From positions 992,001 through 1,056,000 of the forward strand of contig CP075493.1 in NCBI GenBank assembly GCA_021613535.1: a DNA stretch of 64,000 nt, in the 5' to 3' direction. The first letter of the stretch is position 1. Each line of letters begins with the position of its first letter. Made by a program: the position numbers and the translations under genes. The notes beneath the pieces were generated by a model that made no database searches, was not told where the DNA came from, and was given only the letters and a program-made list of their open reading frames with translations. This DNA is from Adineta vaga. Lineage: Eukaryota; Rotifera. Shown here piece after piece: positions 1 through 12,104 of the stretch.

Positions 1-895
1 GTCGTCGTCGAAATTCTGAATTAGAAAAAAGAACAACAAATGGATAAAATAAATGAATAAAGTAAGGTAAACTATAAAAATAATCAACAATAAATTGAGG
101 TGAAATTCCACCAAGATAAAAATTAATATAAATAGCTGCAGTTTGTAATGGTGCCCAACCAAAAACATAAAGTAATGTTATACTTAATAATTGAAGAAGC
201 ATTTTTCTATCTCGTTTCCAACGAAATAAATTAATTTGTACACGATGTTTTTGAAAAAGAAAACGAACAAATAAAATTCCACTTAATATTGGAATAGAAA
301 ATATTGGAATACAATTATTTATTATTGTATCAAGATTTCCAGTTAAAATATTAAAGAAATAACATGGAGCTAAACAAAGTAATTGATTATAATCATATGC
401 TGATTGACATGGATAAAAAAAGATTAAAAACAAATAAAATAACCAAGGATAAATTAAACAAATCAATATTGGAATATAATGATACAAATATTGATCTTTT
501 CTTCTTTGCATTAGATTTAAACGAAAAATAAGCCAATGACGTTCGGCACAAGCAAATCCCATTAAAATTAAATTACTTATATTAATACTATAATGTATCC
601 ATGTCCAAAATGAACAATAAACATCACTTTCAAATTGAACATGTGATCGATAGAAAAATGCTTCACTTGCTGAAAGGGGAATTAGAACAAAAAGAAAACT
701 ACTACAAAGTAAAACAATAATAATATCATTATGAATAGATTGACGAAGATTTTCATGACTTAAATATTGAATAAATAAATATAATGAACAAATTATTGAA
801 GGAATTTGTAAACTAAGAAAAATACCGAATTTAATTTGATTTAATAATCGAGGTGAATTCAATGTGAGATCAAGATCAGAATTATTCAATGACAT
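1..895 (-). CDS. Seven-transmembrane GPCR, rhodopsin-like (C-terminus cut by window edge)
   Basis: An open frame runs from an ATG at 895 off the left edge of the window, giving about 298 residues. It has seven hydrophobic segments, a CAERHW sequence at the end of TM3 in place of DRY, a basic third loop (KHRVQINLFRWKRDRK) followed by TM6 with WAPLQ, and an NSEFRRR stretch just after TM7 where the window ends. No intron is needed. It resembles the intact GPCR at 10271-11254 and the broken ones at 39395 and 63360, so it belongs to the expanded receptor family of bdelloids. It is probably a plasma-membrane receptor for a peptide or small ligand, but the ligand cannot be inferred. No stop interrupts the visible part. 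Confidence 0.85.
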   Translation of the reverse strand, partial: MSLNNSDLDLTLNSPRLLNQIKFGIFLSLQIPSIICSLYLFIQYLSHENLRQSIHNDIIIVLLCSSFLFVLIPLSASEAFFYRSHVQFESDVYCSFWTWIHYSINISNLILMGFACAERHWLIFRLNLMQRRKDQYLYHYIPILICLIYPWLFYLFLIFFYPCQSAYDYNQLLCLAPCYFFNILTGNLDTIINNCIPIFSIPILSGILFVRFLFQKHRVQINLFRWKRDRKMLLQLLSITLLYVFGWAPLQTAAIYINFYLGGISPQFIVDYFYSLPYFIHLFYPFVVLFSNSEFRRR

Positions 896-1394
896 TCTTT
901 GTAATCTTGAGAAAGATTTTGTGAAAGTAAATGTGAAAGATATATCGTGAAGAGATTTTCTATCTATTCAAGTTAATAATGTTACGAGATACTTTTATGA
1001 AAAGAAAATAGTTTTAATTCAATTTCCGATAGAAACTCAAAATATATTAATTAAAATGTCTTAAGTTCAGTGATGTGTAGTATCTTGCCTATTGTTTGTA
1101 AATGAATGTTTTCTCCTTATCATCTGCTGATAGCGTGTTAGAGATTCATACATCATTACGAGAGCACAGTATGGTAATATGTTTCAAATGATAGAAATAT
1201 GAACTTATTTACCTTGAAGGTGTGGGTGTAGATGATTAGCTAATCCTCGCCTCACACCAATATACACTCTCAATATACATATTTCTTTGAATAATTTAAT
1301 AAATGATAAAAATATACAAATCGAATGCACAATGTTTAAGAAAAATCATTATTTTCTTTTTCTTTTCTACAATTATAAATATTCAAACTAAAAA
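896..1394. other. Intergenic stretch with one telomere-like tract
   Basis: No coding signal is visible. A GGTGTGGGTGTAG tract at about 1218-1231 is followed after roughly 20 bases by CCTCACACCAATATACACTC on the same strand. This makes a weak hairpin of the family described under 32281-32393. Confidence 0.5.
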
Positions 1395-3236
1395 TTATGT
1401 TTTAATTTCGAACATTCGTACATTATGATCCCATTGATTTGCGACATAGAGATTACCGTGCAGATCAAATGCCAAGCTAATAGGATGATTCAATTGTTTA
1501 TTTTGATCCTGTTGACCAATGATGACATGTGCTGGAGTTCCATCTTGTGGCCAACACATTACTCGATGATTTTCCCAATCAGTAACATAAGTATTATTCC
1601 AAGGATCAACAACAACTTTTCCAGGTGAGGATAAATGTTGAAGACTATTTCCTTTAAGTTGATTACCAGCAACAATGATACCTTCTTTCGATCCTTCTTT
1701 CCACATCATTACACGATGATTTCTATCATCAGATACATAAATTGAATAATCTCGTCCAACAAAAATAAAAATAGGTCCATTTAATTGATCAAGTTGATTG
1801 CCTTTTCCATTACCACCAGCAACAACAATTCCTTGTGTATCATTTATTCTATATCGTTTAACTTGATTTTGTTGATAATCAGAAACATAGAGAAATCCTC
1901 TTTCATCAATTGCTAAACCATGACAATCAATATTTGAAATAATTGTTTCACCAGTTGCATTAGATTGAAGAGGCCATCGAACTACTCGTCTATTTTTATA
2001 ATCAGAAATCAAAAGACAATTGTGTTTTTTGTCTAAAATGACATCTGTTGGACAATTTAATTGATTCGATCGATTACCATTACCATTTCCACCAGCAATC
2101 ACCTCTCCCATAGTTGCACCAGACTTCCATTTCATAATTCGATCATTTGATGAATCAGCAATATATATAGTTCGATCATCATCAATATAAAACCCATACG
2201 GATTACAAAGACTAAAAGATGAACTACCTTGATTATATCTTCCAGCTACAATGCGACCATTCGTAATCCATTTAGAATTTTGATTAATATTAATCATACG
2301 TAATGATGGTGACATTGATAAAGGTTCTTCTAAAAGTAGAAAATATAAGTTCAATAAAGTACTGAAATTGTCAAAATTCTATTAGCGACAACATATTATA
2401 ATCACTTATCTTACCCTGTTAATTAAAAAATCGTTTTTTTTCAGTTATTATTAAATATTAAAATACAATTAAAAAAACTTACTGATTATTTTGATTGATG
2501 TCATCTTTTCTTTTAATAATTCACTTTCTTGATTTAATTTGGATAGTTGTAATTGTAATTTTTGATTGTCATTTTCAAGATTTTGATAACGTTGATTTAA
2601 AGAATTTCTTTTTGATTCCAATACAATGGCGGATACAAGTCGTTGACGTTGCGAAATAATAACTTCTTTTTTCATCTGTAATTGTTTTATTTCATTGTTA
2701 ACCGTTACAAAATGTTTAAGAAATGATACTTTTAATTCAGTAGTACATTGAGATAAATGATCTTTAAGTTTATCTCGAGATCCTATCCATACACATTGAT
2801 TATTACCAGCAGAACAATATACTATAAATTTAGGGCATAATTTATCAATATGTTCATGAATATCTCCTCGTTCAATATTTATCTCATTGCAATATTTACA
2901 TCGCATCAAAATTCTATTTAACATATTTAGTAAATTTCGAGTAGCCTTTCGGAATTCGAAGAAAGTGATAACATCACGGCATATTGGACAAACTTTGTTA
3001 TTGTTACGAAGCATGCTCTCAATACATGTTCGACAAAATGTATGATCACATGACCAAATTGTTCCAGGATCCATAAAAGGGTTCGTACAAATACTACATT
3101 TAAGTTCAATATCGATTGAATCTTCATCCATATATTCAAAATGATTCATTCTTGAAATTTCCGACATATGTGATGATATTATTTCATTCAAACTAAAAGA
3201 ATCCAAAATGTTTCGTTTACTTTTTGATAAGAACAT
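1395..3236 (-). CDS. RING / TRAF-type zinc finger / coiled-coil / NHL-repeat protein (TRIM-NHL-like)
   Basis: Two exons join in phase. Exon 1 (3236-2483) encodes a C3HC4 RING at about residues 46-85 (CSICTNPF, then CDHTFCRTC, then CPIC), TRAF-type zinc-finger cysteine/histidine motifs at about 110-165, and a coiled coil. It ends at a GTAAGT donor at 2482. Exon 2 (2329-1395) begins after a TTTTAG acceptor; both sides are phase 1, and the 153-nt intron removes the in-frame stop after exon 1. Exon 2 encodes about six NHL beta-propeller repeats (for example ADSSNDRIMKW, SDDRNHRVMMW, TDWENHRVMCW). This suggests a cytoplasmic E3 ubiquitin ligase that uses a propeller to bind protein or RNA, by analogy with TRIM2/3/32/71, although the zinc finger is TRAF-like rather than B-box. 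The join is inferred from splice signals; the two exons could be separate genes. Confidence 0.7.
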
Positions 3237-3475
3237 GACTTAATGAATCATGTGTAGATTAAAACAAAACTTCGAAGAAGTAATAACATCTTGTTATTGT
3301 GTATGTTTTACAAAGAATATCTTACTGAATAATTTAATATTCATATAGTTGTTTAGAAGTTTCGAAAAACTTTCATGAGTAAACTAGTTATGACACGATA
3401 AGAAAACGTTAGAAAATCTTTGCAGTTTTGTTTTAATCTACACATGATTCATTAAGTCATGTTCTTATCAAAAAG
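3220..3475. repeat. Inverted duplication around the divergent start sites of two RING genes
   Basis: The 51 bases at 3220-3270, read on the minus strand, are identical to 3425-3475 on the plus strand. Each copy covers the 5' leader, the ATG and the first codons (MFLSKSK). About 150 bp separate the arms and probably hold a shared bidirectional promoter. Similarity continues into both RING domains, so the two genes arose by head-to-head inverted duplication of at least the 5' half. Confidence 0.85.
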
Positions 3476-5342
3476 CAAATGAAACATTTTCGATTCTTTT
3501 TGTTTGAGTGAAACAATATCATCACATATGTCGGAAATTTCAAGAATGAATCATTTTGAATATATAGATGAAGATTTAATTGATAATGAACTTAAATGCA
3601 ATATTTGTACCAAACCTTTTATTAATCCTGAAACAATTTGGTCATGTGATCATACATTTTGTCAAACATGTATCGAGAATATATTTCGTAGCAGTACCAA
3701 CGCCGCTTGTCCAAATTGTCTTAAGTCAATTTCGAGTGTCGATTTAAGATTCGCAAGTGATATTATAACTACTAAACTTGATAAAATTTTGGTGCGATGT
3801 AAGTATTGTAATGGGATAAACATTCAACGAGGAAATATTAAAGAACATATTGATAAAATGTGTCCTAAAGTTGTGATATCCTGTCCATCTATTGATAATC
3901 AATGTAGATGGATTGGACCTCGAGATCAATTGAATAACCATATGGCAGAGTGCACTATTTTGTTACAAGAATTACTTTATAATCAATTAAAAAACACTAT
4001 GGAACAACTACAGAAATTAAAAATCGATATGCAAATGGTCGGTTTAGAAGAAACTAAGCTTTTTGAGACAAATAAAAAATTCGAACCGCTAATAAAGTGC
4101 ATTGAACAACGTTGTACAACAAATGAGAATGTTAATCAAGAATTAAAATTACAAGTAAATACGATAATGGATATACATAAAAGTCTTCGTTTACAAATTG
4201 ACAATGCCGTAACCAACAATCGTTATCTCGAACTAAAAGTATCCGATTTGGAAGATGAAAAACGTCAGCTGAATGTTCAAATTAGTGACCTCACATTAGA
4301 AAACAAAGGTTTTATTTCCGAAATTAATGATCTTAAAATCACAAAACAACAATTGGGAATGAAAACAAAGGATCTCCAGAACGAAAATTATAGACTTGGA
4401 AGTTTAGTGAAAATTCTGCGAGAAAACAACGCTGTTTTGACTACTGATATAGAGCAAATGAAAGCTGACAATCATCATCGACAATCTCAATCGGAAACTA
4501 TTGATTCTAAACAAAGACGTAAGTCAATCGATTTTTTATCGCAATGAGGACAAAGATTTACGAGAATACATTCTATTCTACGTTATGGAGCATCGTGAAC
4601 TAAAAATGACCATTCTACAATTGACAGTTCGATTAATGAAATATATTTTGCATTAAGGAGAACAACAGCAATCAATACTATCGATATCTGTTCCATCAAA
4701 TGTTGATGAGCGTAGAGGACATGAATAGCAAGAAATCTGAAGTATATAAAGAAATATCTACTACTTAATCTAACAATCCTATCGTTTAGCAATTCAAAAG
4801 TAGTCTTAATGCAAATTCGAAACTTAATACTATACAACATAATTCTAATAACTTATGCACAGTAATGAATATCGATATTCGAAAAGTAAGTTGTTTCAAT
4901 AAAAGTCGTGTTTCGATGTACATTTACTCGAAGATTATTTTATATACATAGAAGACTGGAAATAGTTGGGGCTTCTCTTTTACTACTGGTATTCGAACAT
5001 TAGGCAATGATGATTCTCGACCTGTAGTCATAACAAATATTACTGAAGGTGGTGTCGTTGCTCGTGATAATCAACTAAGGTTATATAATATAACGAAGTT
5101 TTTCTTTTTATATAATTTCGTGATTTTTGATGATATTACAGAGTTGGCGATGTCATTTTACAAATTAATGATATCAAATTGATGGCGATTTCGCAGGAAA
5201 ATGTCGTTAAAATCTTGAAAGAATGTGGTAATGAAATGCATCTTGTAAGTTTTCATTATTTCAGATATTATCTTCTTATATAATCTAGATATTTAACTGA
5301 TTTATTTGTAGCGTATTCGTCGTTGCCTTCCAACACTAACAT
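3459..5342 (+). pseudogene. RING / TRAF-finger / coiled-coil / PDZ protein (PDZRN/LNX-like), apparently decaying
   Basis: This is the paralogue of the minus-strand gene. The ancestral ATG at 3459 is followed after seven codons by TGA (3480-3482), where the sister copy has CGA. Translation could restart at the ATG at 3528. Codons to 4547 encode a RING, TRAF-type fingers (CKYCNGINIQRGNIKEH) and a long coiled coil. A T6 run at 4532-4537 appears to carry a one-base frameshift, because coding-like sequence continues in another frame to about 4730, with stops near 4658 and 4729. Further exons (about 4796-4887, 4950-5078, 5152-5244, 5312-5342) join cleanly and encode a PDZ domain (SWGFSFTTG, ITNITEGGVVARDNQLRVGD) ending RRCLPTLT. 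The intact PDZ and splice sites suggest recent decay, or a shorter product made from internal starts. Intermediate exon limits are uncertain. Confidence 0.6.
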
Positions 5343-5880
5343 AAATGGAAATTACATGTTGCATTTTATACGATATTTAGTTAACTTTTTCAATATAAAA
5401 TATCAAAAAATAAAATAAAATCTATGATATTTTTTTATATTTTAACCTTGTAATTGAATCTGAAACGAAGAAAATAAATTATTATATGAAACTATAGAAG
5501 TTGTTTAACCAAAAAAGAAAAACCCAAACTGTTTTTCACAGAATTCTTTATTTTTCGTCATTTTTCTGCATTGCGTTCTGTCTTTATTTACCCCTTACTT
5601 AATGCATCAATATTTTTATTTTTCAATTCTTCCACACTGAGTTTTTCCCCAGACAAAAATACCCACTCCTATACCATTATAAATATATTTACATTTGCGC
5701 AGCAAGTCCTTTCTTTTTTCTTACGAATTCTTGTGATCTCATTTTAATCAATTTATATTATATTTGAAAAGTATGAGTTATTTTTGTGAATACTTATAAC
5801 TAAAACCAATTTTATATGCGTGATAGTGATGAATCATATCTGTTATATTTCATAGGTTTATTTCTGCAAACCAATCAGAC
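5343..5880. other. Intergenic / promoter region of the Argonaute gene
   Basis: AT-rich sequence without coding signal. It lies between the PDZ gene end and the first Argonaute ATG, and no specific element is recognisable. Confidence 0.5.
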
Positions 5881-8800
5881 ATGCCAAACAAAAAACGACG
5901 ACAAGGTATGTTTTTTTTCTCAATATCTTTTTGGTGTCGTATAAAAACTATTGAATATTTTGAAATATATTTGTATAGCTCGATTAAATGCAAGACTAGC
6001 AACAAACAACGAAAATGACGATTTAGACGTAGCATCTGCTTCGGTGTCATCACTATCGGTAGTAGAGGCAGAATCAGAAGCAAGCCTACCCTCTGAAGTA
6101 TCCACTATATCTAAAACAACATCAGATTCTCAAACAAATACTGCAGTAAAAGGAGTATGGAATACTCAACCAGAATCCAAACATGAAATATCTGCGATTC
6201 CATCGAACGCGATTTTAGATGCTAAAGCAGCACCTCAACCAGCAGCTGTAACCAAACAAGCATGGGGTCCTCGATCAAATCCTCAAATATTGCCATCTTC
6301 TCAACCATCGGCTATACCAAAATCAGCCATTGATTCTTCAGCTCGAAGTTCAAATCGAGTGAACGCTCCTATAGTGTAGTTTCAGCAGTGAACGAGTCAA
6401 CAAGAAGTTCGTCTGCAAACAAATCAGGAGCTATATCGAAAGAACCTCGCTCTCAAAGTGTTCTTCCAATGAGACGTAGTCGATATATCTGTTCAGCAGT
6501 TCCTAATACAGCAGTATTAACACCAATTCGTCGACCAGAAAATGGTGGTACGAGCGGTAATGAGTTTTTAGTCTACACTAATCATTTCAAAGTGGATATT
6601 GGTGATGCTACTATTAATCAGTATGATGTTGATATAATCACTATGGATGCTCGTGGTAAACCACGTCCAGTGCGTAAAGATGAACGTTGGGAAGTTATAA
6701 AACGTATAGGAGAAGAAAATAAAAATTTTCCCGTGGTTTGGTATGTAAATGTTTCATTTCAATACAGTTAGAACTTTAAAATATGTTTCTTCTTTTTTCA
6801 AGGTATGACGAAGGTAAAACGTTATATACACGAGAATCATTAGCTCATTTTACTGAACCTATCAAAGTTAACATGAGACGAGGCGACGAAACGAAGACAT
6901 ATCAATTAAATATTATCAATCTTGTTCGACAAGATAAAATTTCTAATATTGTTGATTTCATTCAAAAGAAAACAACTATTCGACCACGTGAAACAGTACG
7001 AATTATTGAAATACTTTTCAAACAACGTGCACGTAATGATCTGATTTGTGTTCGAAATCAATTTTACAATCGAAATCAAATATTAGATGATCTCAGTAAG
7101 TCTTTTTTTTTTCTTTCCTTGAAAACTCATCTTCATCACATCGATCTATTTTTCTTTTATATAGAAGATGGTCGTGGTATGGCAAAAGGTTTCTATCAAG
7201 CATTATTTCTTACAAGATGTGGTCCAACACTCAATGTTAATTTAACATTTACTTGTTTCTATATGCCATTGAAATTCGTTGAGTTTGCATGTAAATATCT
7301 CCGAAAAGATATTACACGATCCTTTACAGAATATGAAGCGAAACTATTTCAGAAAATCATTCGAGATTTACTTAGTATGTATAAGCTTGTTCTTTTCAAT
7401 CATTTAACATGTTCATTATACGTTTCTTCGATCTCTCTATAGTTGAAACAGAACATGCAGGTCGTAAAATTCGTTATAAATTTCGTCGTTTCGGTCTTCC
7501 TGCAAATCAATTAATGTTTACTTGTGGTGATGATAATGAAAATTCAACTGAAATTTCATTGATTGAAAAGATTAGTGTAGAAGCATATTTCCAACAAAAA
7601 TATAATATTCAACTCAAATATCCACATTTACCATGTATTGATGGTACGAATGGTCCAAATAAAAGAGCAAATTGGTTACCTATGGAAGTTGTCAATGTAA
7701 ATATTCTTTATTTTATTTGTTGAATATATGTTATTAATGATTTTAGATTGTTGAATGGCAACGTTCACTTAAACCATTGGATGCTACACAACGAGCTCTT
7801 GTTTCTAGTAAATCTATTATTAAACCATTAGATCGATATAATCAAATCATGACTATTATGAATACACGTGATTTTGATAATGATATTCATTTGAAAGAAT
7901 TAAACGTACGAGTTGATAAAAAAGAAATGGTTTCCGTCAAAGGTATTGATAAATAGTTTTAAATTGAAATAATCATCATGTTTTACAAATCTAGCTCGCA
8001 TTCTTAAACCACCCGTAATCCAATATCGTAATCGACTGGATCCAAAAAAAGACGACGCAATCGAATATGTTGATGTTGGTAAATGGAAAATTCGTAATTG
8101 GTTTTATAGAACAACTGAGATTCATACATGGGGTGCTATCTATTTCGGTCCTAAACCGGATGTAAACACTCAAAGTATTCTTGATGAATTTGTTGCACGA
8201 TTTCCTGAGGTAAAAAAACTATTCTTTCTCAGTGTATTTTTTTAATCATCTTTCTTTGTTTTTTTTAGTTACTTCAACGTAAAGGTTTTATCATTCGATC
8301 TAAATTTAATCTAACAAAAGAAACGGATAACAAAAAAGATGTTGAACGTGCATTATTAGATGCTAGTAAAAAACGATGGCAAATAGCGATTGTTATTCTA
8401 AATACAAACATTGATCAAGTCTATGGTTATGTCAAACAGTTGGGTAATCAAAAGTTAGGCTTAAGAACACAATGTATCGATATGAATGCTTTGAGAAAAA
8501 ATATAAGCGGTCTTCATATGTGTAAGTACATGTAATAGAATATAAAATCTTTTTATTAGTTTGATTTATGGATCTGTTTTTAGATGTGGATAACTTAAGT
8601 CAAAAAATAAATGGTAAATTAGGTGGAATCAATAGTGTAGTCAATACAAAACTTGCTTTAAGTCGATCATCAAATGAAGACCTTTATATGTTCATTGGAG
8701 CAGATGTATGTTTAGATTTGAATGAAATAAATGATGTATTTATTAGTTCTTTTTCTAGGTTACGCATTCAACATGTTCGGTAGATCGTCCATCAATTGCA

Positions 8801-9849
8801 GCAGTTGTTGCTTCACGTGATCCATCCAATACTCTTTATGCTGCTCGACTTTGTGAACGTAAGAAGATTCAATGATTTCAGTTTCATAGTTTAGCAGAGA
8901 TTTTCATTTTAGAATATCCAAAGAAAGGTCGTTGTTCAGTAGAAATTATTAAAGAATTGGATCGAATGGTGACTGATTTATTACATGTATTTGCTCGCAC
9001 ATGTGGTGGTCGTCTTCCTAATAAAATCATTTTCTATCGAGATGGTGTCGACGAAGGACAGTATCAAAAAGTGTTAGATAATGAAGTCAATAAAATCAAA
9101 CATGCGTGTCGAAGTAAAATTTTTAGATCATAATCTATTCTATTACTACTATTATGATTCTATTTATTTCAGTTGTCTATGGTGACAAACCATTACCTAA
9201 ATTAACTTTTATTGTAGTAAAAAAACGTCATAATACACGTTTTTTTCTTTACCAAGATGGTAAAACGCTGAACGTTGAAGCAGGCACAGTAATTGATCAG
9301 GGTATTACACATCCATCTCAATTTGATTTCTATCTCTGTTCACAAGCAGCAATGTAAGTACTATCGATACATTTAGTTGAATGAACTATAGTGTTTGATT
9401 TTAGTATGGGTACATCACGACCGACACTTTATCATGTTCTTCATGATGATATCGGATTCAGTAGTGACGATATACAACAATTAACATATTGGGTAAGTTC
9501 AACGTTGTTTTATAACGTTCTAAAGATAATAAAAAACATGTCTTGCAGTTATGTCATACGGATATGCGTTGTACAAAATCAGTTTCCATTCCAGCGCCCG
9601 TACACTATGCTCATTTAGCAGCTTATGGATCACGTTCGCTACAATTTGATGATGATCGAGATACGGAAGGGTATGTCAATATTGAAATACTTATTCTTTA
9701 CTAGAATAAAATTTTGGTATCTCTCCTCTTTCTATAGTTCGATGATTGATGGTGACGATGATGAACCTCAAACTTATTCACTTGATGATGTTAAAACACA
9801 ATTAATGATTCTTGATCCTAAAGTTGCGGATGATATGTGGTTTATCTAA
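5881..9849 (+). CDS. Argonaute (AGO clade) protein, about 16 exons
   Basis: An RNA-guided silencing effector. Exon 1 is 25 nt (5881-5905) and joins 5979 in phase. Later exons include 6803-7095, 7165-7374, 7443-7696, 7747-7942, 7995-8209, 8269-8521, 8584-8705, 8759-8858, 8913-9113, 9173-9353, 9405-9492, 9549-9670 and 9738-9849, all with GT-AG introns of about 50-75 nt. N, PAZ, MID and PIWI regions are recognisable ([28 protein letters not shown]). The PIWI slicer residues look complete: D in GADVTHS, E in VEIIKEL, D in [10 protein letters not shown] in HYAHLAAY. It ends in MWFI, like the MYFA end of animal AGOs. The N-terminus is Ser/Ala-rich and low complexity. Near 6331-6379 the frame shifts by -1: either a 38-nt intron (6341-6378 approx., weak GTTCAA donor, phase-consistent) or a one-base deletion. 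The class is certain; integrity is not. Confidence 0.93.
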
Positions 9850-10270
9850 ATAATATTTCATGACATTTTTTAATAATCATGAACATACTTCTAGTTTTTT
9901 AATTAATTTAAAATGACTTTTCTAAAAATAAATGATTTTTCTTGTTCATTGATTGTAATTAGATTTTGATCTAAAGTACAGGCGACCTCCGTACACCTTG
10001 CTACCATTCAAGTGAGACAATATCCGTTTGACGCCCATTTCTGAACATCTTCTGTCAATTATTAATAAATAAAATCTCGTCTCTCATAAATTCTCTTTTC
10101 TTCTTCAAATGTGGATTGTAATTGACAAAGTTAATTAAAAGAACAGAAAAAGAATGTTTTTGTCATGAAAAGTTCTTTCTATAAACATAGATTACACGTT
10201 CAAAAAGAAGTCCTGCAATTTTATCAATTACTTTCTTTTTTAAAAATTATCAACGAAGTTCAGTGTAGCC
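9850..10270. other. Intergenic stretch
   Basis: No gene is clear. On the minus strand, about 10047-9953 has a short open frame reading GSKVYGGRLYF near its end. It looks vaguely like the end of an RRM but is too short to call. Confidence 0.35.
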
Positions 10271-11254
10271 ATGTCAAATTTTCCAGCAATTCAAAATGAA
10301 TTAAATCGTTATATGCCGTTTGTATTGCTCATCTCTGGAACGATAGGAAATATTCTTAATTGTCTTATTTTCTCACGTTCATCACTTCGAAACAAATCTT
10401 GTTCAGTTTACTTTCTAGCCAATAGTATTGCAAATATAACAGCACTCTATTTCAGTTGTTTGACACGTATCTTAATTATTTTTAGCATTTATCCAATACC
10501 AAGTCAAGGTTATATTTATTGTAAATTTCGAACATTTTTTACATATATGCCATTGTCAGCATCATCATGGTTTATAGTAGCAGCATGTGTTGATCGATAT
10601 GCATCGAGTTCAACTAGTGTTCGTATACGTTCATTTAGTCAATTTAAAGTTTCTCAACGAACTGTTGGTGGGATTTTCATTGCATTATGTTTAATTTGGA
10701 TTCAAATGTTTTTTTGTTTTAATGGAAATCCAGAAGGGACTGTTTGTGCTCCCGTATCACAATTTTGTAATACATACAATAATTATAGTTTACTTGTTTT
10801 CTATAGTCTTCTTCCACCATTATCTATGCTTTTATTTGGTTGGATGACTATTCGAAACATTCGTCATCGACCAATGAATCGTACGGTAAATGTAAAAGAT
10901 CGTCAACTTACTCTGATGCTTATTGTTCAAGTTTTCTTATTTCAAATTTTATCATTACCAATAGCAATTCAAAGAATTTATTCCTATATTACTATTGATC
11001 AAATCAAAAGTTTAGAACAAAAGCAAATAGAAAACTTTGTTCTTGAAGTTGTTAATTATGCAGCATTTACAAACACTATAACATCATTTTACATGTTTAC
11101 ATTGACTGGTTCATTATTTCGAAAAGAACTCAAATCTTTACTTTTCTTCTCAAATCGACGACAAGCAAATGTTGAACCAATTCGTACAACACAACGAAAG
11201 ATACCAGTGAATACGATTACTTCTCGACGACAACAAGCAACAACAGACATTTAA
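10271..11254 (+). CDS. Seven-transmembrane GPCR, rhodopsin-like, intact
   Basis: A single exon of 327 residues from ATG to TAA. Seven hydrophobic helices are visible. TM1 has the GNILN motif, TM3 ends in CVDRYAS (DRY-type), ECL2 carries cysteines (PEGTVCAPVSQFC), the third loop is basic (RHRPMNRTVNVKDRQ), and TM7 is followed by a short tail. The NPxxY motif is replaced by SFYMFTL. It is a member of the bdelloid receptor expansion also seen at 1-895. It is likely a plasma-membrane receptor coupled to G proteins, with unknown ligand. The ATG is supported by the short extracellular N-terminus typical of this family. Confidence 0.9.
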   Translation: MSNFPAIQNELNRYMPFVLLISGTIGNILNCLIFSRSSLRNKSCSVYFLANSIANITALYFSCLTRILIIFSIYPIPSQGYIYCKFRTFFTYMPLSASSWFIVAACVDRYASSSTSVRIRSFSQFKVSQRTVGGIFIALCLIWIQMFFCFNGNPEGTVCAPVSQFCNTYNNYSLLVFYSLLPPLSMLLFGWMTIRNIRHRPMNRTVNVKDRQLTLMLIVQVFLFQILSLPIAIQRIYSYITIDQIKSLEQKQIENFVLEVVNYAAFTNTITSFYMFTLTGSLFRKELKSLLFFSNRRQANVEPIRTTQRKIPVNTITSRRQQATTDI

Positions 11255-12100
11255 TGTAACACTAAACTATTGAATTATTATATAGAGATATTCGAGAACA
11301 TAATCCACAATAAATATTTTATGAAAAATTTTATTCTAAATTAACTAAGATTTATTAAAATTAAAAAAGCCGAGACAAACAACATTTCATAAGAAGATTT
11401 CTTATGCTAACGAACTAATGTTCACTAAATGGGTTTTTTTGCCAAATTCTGCTCCTGACAGAGCTTTATAAGAGATTATATTAAAAATAGAAAAAGCAGA
11501 TTTTAGTCCTTAAAGTATAATGGAATATAAAGATCGTTTTAAGAACGCCGAACTGGTTTAGCTTATTAAAAAATAGCTTAAAGTGCAGTAAAATGACATG
11601 AAAAGAGTGCAGACATAAAGACAAAAGCATACCAGTAAGATTCAGCTTGTTACTATAACAAGTCTTTTTCAGATATAAATGAATAATAGAAGCTCTAAAA
11701 AGTAAGAATCATAGACAATTAAGAATAGTAAAAAGCGTTAGCGGACAAATGTATTTTATTGTTTTATTTAGAAAACAGGAAGTACTTCTCAATAATATAA
11801 AAGCACAAGAAAACTTTGTCCAAGAAAAAAGGGATTTCAGAATTGAAAGTTTCGCTCAAAAGTTCAGTATGGTATGATAAATACGGAAACATAGATCAAC
11901 GCAAAGTTCAACATCACAAATTAAACATTCGTATCTGGATTCCTATCTTATCCGATTAATTTTCTTTTCTGTATAACTACAAACGAAACTTCGTCTTAAT
12001 GGTATAGGCGCTTATTATCACTTGAAGGAATTAAAGATGGAAAATGCCCGTCCAACTGACCGTGCTTGCGTACGGGTTCACTTGATGGTCTTCCTATTCT
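11255..12100. other. Intergenic stretch before a decayed piggyBac
   Basis: AT-rich, with no open frame showing coding character. It may include degraded transposon flank, but terminal repeats could not be recognised. Confidence 0.4.
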
Positions 12101-12104
12101 GACT

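Noticed and set aside
9953-10047. An RRM-like fragment on the minus strand (GSKVYGGRLYF)
   Set aside because: Only about 30 codons and no RNP motifs, so it is not a supportable gene.
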